Below are positions 59,483-64,000 of a DNA stretch of 64,000 bases, one piece after another (position 1 is the first letter of the stretch; each line of letters starts with the position of its first letter). Location of the stretch: positions 1-64,000 of the forward strand of contig CAMYLA010000026.1 in the NCBI GenBank assembly GCA_947259095.1. The letters run 5' to 3'. Source of the stretch: an uncultured Acidimicrobiaceae bacterium. Lineage in GTDB: Bacteria > Actinomycetota > Acidimicrobiia > Acidimicrobiales > SZUA-35. The notes under the pieces were generated by a model that had not been told where the DNA came from, made no database searches, and worked only from the letters and a program-made list of their open reading frames with translations. The position numbers were made by a program, and so were the translations under genes.

Positions 59483-60532
59483 ATGGCTGCGATCGAATCG
59501 GTGACCGCCGAGGTGCTGTCGAACGAGGCCCTGGTCAACGTGATCGTCAGGGTGACCGATACCGACGGCGCCGAGGGTGTCGGCGAGGCCTGGTGGGGTA
59601 TCCCGGACCGGGACAGCCCCGGTCGTTCGGCCTCACCGATCGTGGCCGTTGTCCGGGATCTGCTGGCGCCGAAGCTGATCGGCCGTGAGGCCGACCACAT
59701 CGAGCGGTTGTGGTTCGAGCTGTGGGACTGGGGCTATCGCTACGCCGACCAGGGCATCTTCCAGATGGGCTTGTCCGGGGTCGACCTCGCCCTGTGGGAT
59801 CTGAAGGGGAGGCGGCTCGACACATCGGTGGCATCGCTGCTCGGCGGGCCGACCGTTGACGGCATTCCGGCCTATGCCAGCTTTCCCCCACTTCGGGAAA
59901 AGGACGTCCTGCTCAGCGAGACCGGCCGGGCCATCGAGGCCGGCTTCACCGCGGTGAAGCTCCACGAGTTGGACCCGGAGCTCACGGCCCTGCTGCGAAA
60001 CGAGTTCGGCCGGGACCTGAAGCTCATGGTGGATGTCAACGGCCACTTCGACCCGATCGAGGCCATCGAGCACGGCCGAAGGTTGAGCGACCTCGGGGTG
60101 GTGTGGTTCGAGGAGCCGGTCCGGCCGATGCGGGACCATCGGGCCCTGACCCGGATCGGTCTGGCCGTCGACTGCGATCTGGCGGCCGGGGAGAACGAGC
60201 ACACCCTCGACGATTTCGATCGGCTGCTCCGGACCGGGGCCATCACCTACCTCCAGCCGGAGATCACCAAGATCGGCGGGCTGACCGCAGCCAAGCGGGT
60301 CGGTGCGCTGGCCGAGTTGTACAACGTGGCGCTCTGTCCCCACAACTTCCGGTTGGGGCCGGCCCTGTACGCCTCGGTCCAGTGGGCCTTCACCAGCCCC
60401 GCCTCCCGGTGGCTGGAGATCCCGTGGGTCCCGCCCGGTCTGGCGTTCTCGTTCCCGGTCGACCTCCCGACCATGGCCGACGGGCTGGTGCTGGCACCGA
60501 CCGGTCCCGGTCTCGGCCTCCCCTCGCCCTGA
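59483..60532 (+). CDS. mandelate racemase/muconate lactonizing enzyme family protein
   Basis: A 349-residue enolase-superfamily enzyme. The capping domain starts IESVTAEVLSNEALVNVIVRV. In the barrel, the catalytic Lys region reads FTAVKLHELD, where the second Lys of the usual KxK is His, metal ligands are Asp in MVDVNGHFD, Glu in VWFEEPV and Glu in AAGENEHTLDD, and LCPHNFRLGP carries the mandelate-racemase-type His. It probably dehydrates or epimerises a sugar acid or related hydroxy acid with Mg2+. ATG 59483. It follows the ABC exporter by 95 bases but is likely unrelated in function. Confidence 0.85.
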   Translation: MAAIESVTAEVLSNEALVNVIVRVTDTDGAEGVGEAWWGIPDRDSPGRSASPIVAVVRDLLAPKLIGREADHIERLWFELWDWGYRYADQGIFQMGLSGVDLALWDLKGRRLDTSVASLLGGPTVDGIPAYASFPPLREKDVLLSETGRAIEAGFTAVKLHELDPELTALLRNEFGRDLKLMVDVNGHFDPIEAIEHGRRLSDLGVVWFEEPVRPMRDHRALTRIGLAVDCDLAAGENEHTLDDFDRLLRTGAITYLQPEITKIGGLTAAKRVGALAELYNVALCPHNFRLGPALYASVQWAFTSPASRWLEIPWVPPGLAFSFPVDLPTMADGLVLAPTGPGLGLPSP

Positions 60533-60602
60533 GCCCCGGCCAGGCCGGGTGGTGCGGTCGGTGCGGTCGGGCTGGGTGGTCCGGCCGGTGCGGCGGGCGC
60601 GG

Positions 60603-61643
60603 TCAGGCCCCGGTGCCGGCGAACGATCCGGTCCTGACCAGGGAGTCGGTCAGGATGCAGGCGATGGTCCGGTGGCCGTGGTCCCAGGTCTCGGCGGTGG
60701 GGCGGCTGGCCAGCGACGAGATGGTCGACGACTCATGGGCGATGCCGACGAACTCGGTGAAGGGGGCACCGAAACAGGCTTCGCCGGCGATCCGATCGAT
60801 CTCCGGCTCGCCGGGAAACGGTCCGTCGTCGAGCGTCGTCGAGGCGAAGATCTCGGCGTCATGGGGCTGGGCACAGTCCACGAGGCCGAAGCGGGTGCTG
60901 GTCTGCTCAAAATCGAGCAGGCAGTCTCCGGCCTCCAACCCGTACAACGAGACCCGATCGAAGGCCCGCAACGGATCGATCTCGGCCAGGGTCAGCTCGG
61001 TCGGGGCGGGATAGGTCACAGAGCAGGTCACATCCCGCTCGCCGGCTAGCCAGCTGGCCTCGCTCGGCCGCAGCACCGAACGTTCGACGATGGTGGCCAA
61101 ACCGAGACCGAAGCCGTGGTCGGCCCTGAAGCGCTCGTCGCACAGGGCCACGGCGGCATCGAGGCCGGGAAACGGCGCACCGGCGGCGCCGGCCAGGGTG
61201 GCGACGGCGTAGACCTCGATCGTGTGGGGTTGCCGGCACGGCACCTCGTCCGGCGCCCCGCCGGCGGCCGGCGACCGATGGCAGGAACCGGGCCGATAGG
61301 CGACCGCCGGGTCGGTGGAGAGACCGGCCGCCACAATGCCCGGGCCGCCATTCTCGGTGCCCGGTTCACCGGTCACGAGGTTCAGGCCGTCCCCCTCGGT
61401 GGCCGGGGCGCCGGTGGCGGGGGCGCCGATGGCGCCGGTTGCGATCGGACCGTTGATCACGTCGCTGGCCAGGGTCGGTTGCGTTGCGGTCCCGGTGCCG
61501 GCTCCCAGCTCGGTGCCGTCTCCGGCCAGCCCGAGGTCGGCCACGCTGCAGCCGGCGGACAGTGCGGCCGCAACCATGGTGGCCGCCACGGCCAGGAACC
61601 ATGGCGCGACAAACGACGGCAGACGGCGGACTGGGTGCGGCAC
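60603..61643 (-). CDS. septum-formation family lipoprotein
   Basis: A 346-residue exported protein: hydrophobic segment and lipobox (VAAALSAGCS), an Ala/Gly/Thr linker with short repeats (ATGAPAT), then two copies of the septum_form domain. Each has a Cys...Cys-x-x-PH pattern: GSCHRSPA...VPCRQPHTIEVYAVATL and GDCLLDFE...VDCAQPHDAEIFASTTL, ending in a Cys that may form disulfides (VTCSVTYP, TIACILTD). Actinobacterial members are linked to cell division or envelope maintenance. GTG 61643. It is divergent from the TetR gene across 120 bases containing two operator-like repeats. Confidence 0.82.
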   Translation of the reverse strand: MPHPVRRLPSFVAPWFLAVAATMVAAALSAGCSVADLGLAGDGTELGAGTGTATQPTLASDVINGPIATGAIGAPATGAPATEGDGLNLVTGEPGTENGGPGIVAAGLSTDPAVAYRPGSCHRSPAAGGAPDEVPCRQPHTIEVYAVATLAGAAGAPFPGLDAAVALCDERFRADHGFGLGLATIVERSVLRPSEASWLAGERDVTCSVTYPAPTELTLAEIDPLRAFDRVSLYGLEAGDCLLDFEQTSTRFGLVDCAQPHDAEIFASTTLDDGPFPGEPEIDRIAGEACFGAPFTEFVGIAHESSTISSLASRPTAETWDHGHRTIACILTDSLVRTGSFAGTGA

Positions 61644-61721
61644 TGCGCCAGCCTAGTGTCCCGATCGGGGTCACCGCCGGCTCCGCCGTCCAGCGCCGGA
61701 AGAGATCGATCACCGTGCAAG

Positions 61722-61753
61722 TATCACTTGATAGTAGTTATATCGATTGATAG
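61722..61753. promoter_or_regulatory. twin operator-like repeats before TetR gene
   Basis: TATCACTTGATAG (61722-61734) and TATCGATTGATAG (61741-61753) are 19 bases apart start to start; each is nearly palindromic (TATCxxTTGATA). They lie in an AT-rich patch just upstream of GTG 61764 and are the likely binding sites of the TetR regulator, able to control both divergent genes. Confidence 0.6.
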
Positions 61754-61763
61754 CGTTTGTCTC

Positions 61764-62408
61764 GTGGGGTTGCGAACCGAGAGCCCGGCAAGGGGAAGGC
61801 AGCGGCTGAACCGCGGATCGGAACAGGTCCGCGGCCGGCTGATCGAGGCGGCGCTGTCGGAGTTCGCAGCCCACGGCTTCGACGGGGCATCCACCAGAGC
61901 CATCGCCAGGCGAGCGGAAGCCCACCAGCCGCAGATCAACTACCACTTCGAATCGAAGGACGAGCTGTGGCGGGCCTGCCTGGAGCAGCTCATGGGCGAA
62001 CTGGACGCGGTGATCGGTGAGCACACCGCAGGCCTGGACCAAACCGACGATCGGGCGCTCTTCGCCGCCGTCGTGCGGTCGTTGGTGGTGTTCGCCGCCC
62101 GGCGGCCGGAACTCAACCGGATCATGATGCACGAGGGCACGGCGCCCGGCCCGAGGCTGGACTGGCTTGTCGCCAACCACCTCAAGCGGCGCCACCGAGA
62201 CCTGGCCCTGCGCTGGAAGCGGCTCACTCGAAGCGGCGATGCTGCCGCGCTGTCGGCCGACATCCTCTTCCATGTCCTCATCGGCGCCGCATCGCTGCTC
62301 TACGCCAACGCCCCCGAGGCGCGGCTCCTCGGCGTCGACCCCGACGATCCAGCGGTGGTCGATGCCCACGCCGAGGCCCTTGTCTCGATGTTGTTGGTCA
62401 GCCGCTGA
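61764..62408 (+). CDS. TetR family transcriptional regulator
   Basis: A 214-residue regulator. The helix-turn-helix is at about residues 22-68: RGRLIEAALSEFAAHGFDGASTRAIARRAEAHQPQINYHFESKDELWRACLEQL. The C-terminal ligand domain (ALFAAVVRSLVVFAARRPELNRIMMHEGTAPGPRLDWLV) resembles TetR_C proteins of catabolic clusters. GTG 61764 is chosen from the length of the N-terminal arm. Downstream on the same strand are the VOC protein and an HsaA-like monooxygenase, so it probably represses an aromatic or steroid-like degradation cluster; the inducer is unknown. Confidence 0.9.
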   Translation: MGLRTESPARGRQRLNRGSEQVRGRLIEAALSEFAAHGFDGASTRAIARRAEAHQPQINYHFESKDELWRACLEQLMGELDAVIGEHTAGLDQTDDRALFAAVVRSLVVFAARRPELNRIMMHEGTAPGPRLDWLVANHLKRRHRDLALRWKRLTRSGDAAALSADILFHVLIGAASLLYANAPEARLLGVDPDDPAVVDAHAEALVSMLLVSR

Positions 62409-62464
62409 ACCAACCGAACCCGCCAACAACCGAACCGAACGAAACCGGCAATCGAGGAGGCCCC

Positions 62465-63022
62465 ATGGTCGCACCATCCAAATTCGCACATGTGGTGTAC
62501 GCCACCCACCACTACGAGGACATGATCGAGTGGTACACCAACGTCTTCGAGGCGAAGACCCAGCACCGGGATGACCGGCTGGCCTTCCTCACCTACGACG
62601 ACGAGCACCACCGGTTCGCCTTTCTCAACCTCGGCCCACCGAAGAGCGAGGAACGGTCGCGCAAGGCCGGAGGGGTCGGCGTGCATCATGTGGCATACAC
62701 CTGGCCCGACATCGACGGCCTGATGGACACCTACGAGCGGCTGCGCGACATCGGGGTGACGCCGGTGATCCGGCTCCGGCACGGGATGACCCTGTCGATG
62801 TACTACGAGGACCCGGACGGCAACCGCTCCGAGTTCCAGATCGACCTGCTCGGTCCTGACGAAGCCAACACCTTCATGGCGAGCGACGCCTTCGAGGCCA
62901 ACCCGATCGGTGAGGAGTTCGATCCCGACGAGGTGCTTCGGGCCCATCGGGCCGGCGAGGATGTCAGCCGGCTGGTCTGGCGGTCAGACCAGGTCGTCAC
63001 ACCGCTCGAGACGGTGTCGTGA
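62465..63022 (+). CDS. VOC family protein (extradiol dioxygenase-like)
   Basis: A 185-residue vicinal-oxygen-chelate protein. Metal ligands of the extradiol type are visible: His9 (KFAHVVYAT), His74/75 (GVGVHHVAYTW) and Glu123 (DPDGNRSEFQIDL). It is a short form compared with the roughly 300-residue two-domain bacterial extradiol dioxygenases, with one two-module core and a C-terminal extension (GEEFDPDEVLRAHRAGED). CGAGGAGG precedes ATG 62465. It precedes the HsaA-like gene by one base between stop and start, so both are in one operon and probably act on a ring-hydroxylated substrate. Confidence 0.85.
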   Translation: MVAPSKFAHVVYATHHYEDMIEWYTNVFEAKTQHRDDRLAFLTYDDEHHRFAFLNLGPPKSEERSRKAGGVGVHHVAYTWPDIDGLMDTYERLRDIGVTPVIRLRHGMTLSMYYEDPDGNRSEFQIDLLGPDEANTFMASDAFEANPIGEEFDPDEVLRAHRAGEDVSRLVWRSDQVVTPLETVS

Positions 63023-63023
63023 G

Positions 63024-64000
63024 ATGACCTCGGCGGTCGACACGGCCCGACCCGGCCCCGATCCGGTCACCCCGACCGACCGGGACCGCTACCTCGATTC
63101 GTTGCGGGCCCTGCTCCCCGGCTTCCGGGAGCGGGCCGCCGCCACCGAGGACCAGGGCCGGGTCTGCGATGCGACGATGGAGGAGCTGAGCGACGCCGGG
63201 GTGTTCACCGCCCTCCAGCCGAGCGCCTGGGGTGGGCTGGAGCTCCATCCCGCAACCTTCTTCGAGGGGGCGGTCCTGGTCGGATCGGCCTGCCCGTCCA
63301 CCGGTTGGATCGCCGCGGTGCTCGGCGTGCACGCCTGGGAGCTCGGCTGTATGGAACCCGAGGCCCAGGCCGACGTCTGGTCCGAGAAACCCAGGACCAG
63401 GCTCTCGTCGTCCTACGCCCCGACCGGAGCGGCCCGCCGCAACGGCGACGGCTACACGGTCAGCGGTCGGTGGGGTTTCTCCAGCGGCGTCGACCACTGC
63501 GACTGGGCGCTGTTGGCCGCCTTCGTCGAAGGTGAGGAGAAGCGGGGACCAAGGGTCTTCCTGATTCCCCGGTCCGACGTCTCGATCGACCAGGGGAGCT
63601 GGGACGTGACCGGCCTGGCCGGCACCGGCAGCAAGGCGGTGGAGGTCACCGAGGCCGCGGTCCCGGCCCATCGAACCCACCTGATGGCCGAGATCAACGA
63701 CCCGTCCTGGGAGCGCCCGGGCTGGCAGGTCAGCCGGAACCCGCTCTACCAGCACGGCTTCCGGGACCTGTTCAGTTGGGGTATCGGTGCCCCGGCCCTC
63801 GGGGCGGCCACCGGTTTCGCCGAGGAGTGGATCCGCCAGTCACGGAGCCGGAAACCGGCGCTGGGAGGGCCGCCGGTCGCCGAGAACCCGGATCATCAGT
63901 TGCGGCTGGCCGAGGGGCTGAACCGGATCGACGTGCTGCGACGATCGATGGTGTCATCGTGGCAGGAGGTCCACGACGGGGTGGCGGCACATGGCCCGGC
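63024..64000 (+). CDS. HsaA-like flavin-dependent monooxygenase (acyl-CoA dehydrogenase fold), 5' part
   Basis: The frame starts at ATG 63024 and runs off the window after about 325 residues. It has the acyl-CoA dehydrogenase fold of two-component flavin hydroxylases: LQPSAWGGLELHPATFFE, ACPSTGWIAAVLGVHAWEL and especially RWGFSSGVDHCDWALLAAF, the block of HsaA and p-hydroxyphenylacetate/3-HSA hydroxylases, then GTGSKAVEVTEAAVPAHRT. With a separate reductase it would hydroxylate a phenolic ring before cleavage by an extradiol enzyme, here perhaps the upstream VOC protein. The 3' end is outside the window. Confidence 0.88.
   Translation, partial: MTSAVDTARPGPDPVTPTDRDRYLDSLRALLPGFRERAAATEDQGRVCDATMEELSDAGVFTALQPSAWGGLELHPATFFEGAVLVGSACPSTGWIAAVLGVHAWELGCMEPEAQADVWSEKPRTRLSSSYAPTGAARRNGDGYTVSGRWGFSSGVDHCDWALLAAFVEGEEKRGPRVFLIPRSDVSIDQGSWDVTGLAGTGSKAVEVTEAAVPAHRTHLMAEINDPSWERPGWQVSRNPLYQHGFRDLFSWGIGAPALGAATGFAEEWIRQSRSRKPALGGPPVAENPDHQLRLAEGLNRIDVLRRSMVSSWQEVHDGVAAHGP

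Noticed and set aside
1-64000. tRNA, rRNA, insertion sequences or prophage genes
   Set aside because: No cloverleaf, rRNA core, transposase or terminal inverted repeat was recognised anywhere in the window.

Overview
The window is high-GC DNA with GC-rich third codon positions, short intergenic gaps, many GTG starts and ATGA stop/start overlaps. Gene content fits a heterotrophic actinomycete: F420-dependent LLM oxidoreductase, GlbO-type truncated haemoglobin, septum-formation lipoprotein, PspC two-component locus, NfeD/flotillin pair and abundant CoA-ester chemistry. A member of the Acidimicrobiia or a relative is the best guess, but no rRNA, tRNA or other phylogenetic marker is present. Some genes look broken, and the left edge looks like a junction between unrelated sequences, as expected of either a decaying genome or a metagenome assembly.

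Layout. 1-5.5 kb: a lower-GC beta-propeller fragment abuts a lipoprotein; then an AtuA-type protein with an MFS carrier, divergent from an LLM oxidoreductase. 5.4-9.7 kb: a translationally coupled pair of small genes, an ECF-like sigma factor behind a palindrome, a 59-codon gene, an orphan DppB-like permease and an alpha/beta hydrolase. 9.8-21 kb: a YdiJ-like FAD/Fe-S dehydrogenase, an SDR, a large membrane-anchored patatin, an aldolase/PhyH dioxygenase pair, a rhomboid protease and a DHA2-like MFS. 21-29 kb: a single-chain biotin-dependent acyl-CoA carboxylase, a PadR-NfeD-flotillin operon and a split MaoC hydratase pair. 29-35 kb: cell-envelope proteins (DUF4349 lipoprotein, DUF937-CHRD-OmpA), GlbO and a probable structured small RNA ending in an intrinsic terminator.

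35-42 kb is the most interesting block: a putative inorganic-carbon uptake (DAB) operon in which DabB and DabA are one polypeptide, followed by an overlapping PII-like gene, an archaeo-eukaryotic-type release-factor homologue (baeRF) and a HAD phosphatase, with a divergent winged-helix regulator across an AT-rich promoter. No carboxysome or RuBisCO gene is present, so the imported bicarbonate may serve heterotrophic carboxylation such as the acyl-CoA carboxylase at 21-24.7 kb (inference).

42-64 kb: two class III CoA-transferases, an SDR reduced to 46 codons by an internal deletion, 23-bp tandem repeats, two alpha/beta hydrolases, a PspC histidine kinase/response regulator divergent from a PspC/LiaF-like protein, a GNAT-methyltransferase fusion broken by an out-of-frame deletion, a sigma factor coupled to a membrane Ser/Thr kinase, a DrrAB-like ABC exporter, an enolase-superfamily enzyme, a septum-formation lipoprotein, and a TetR-controlled cluster (extradiol-type VOC protein plus HsaA-like flavin monooxygenase) that runs off the right edge.
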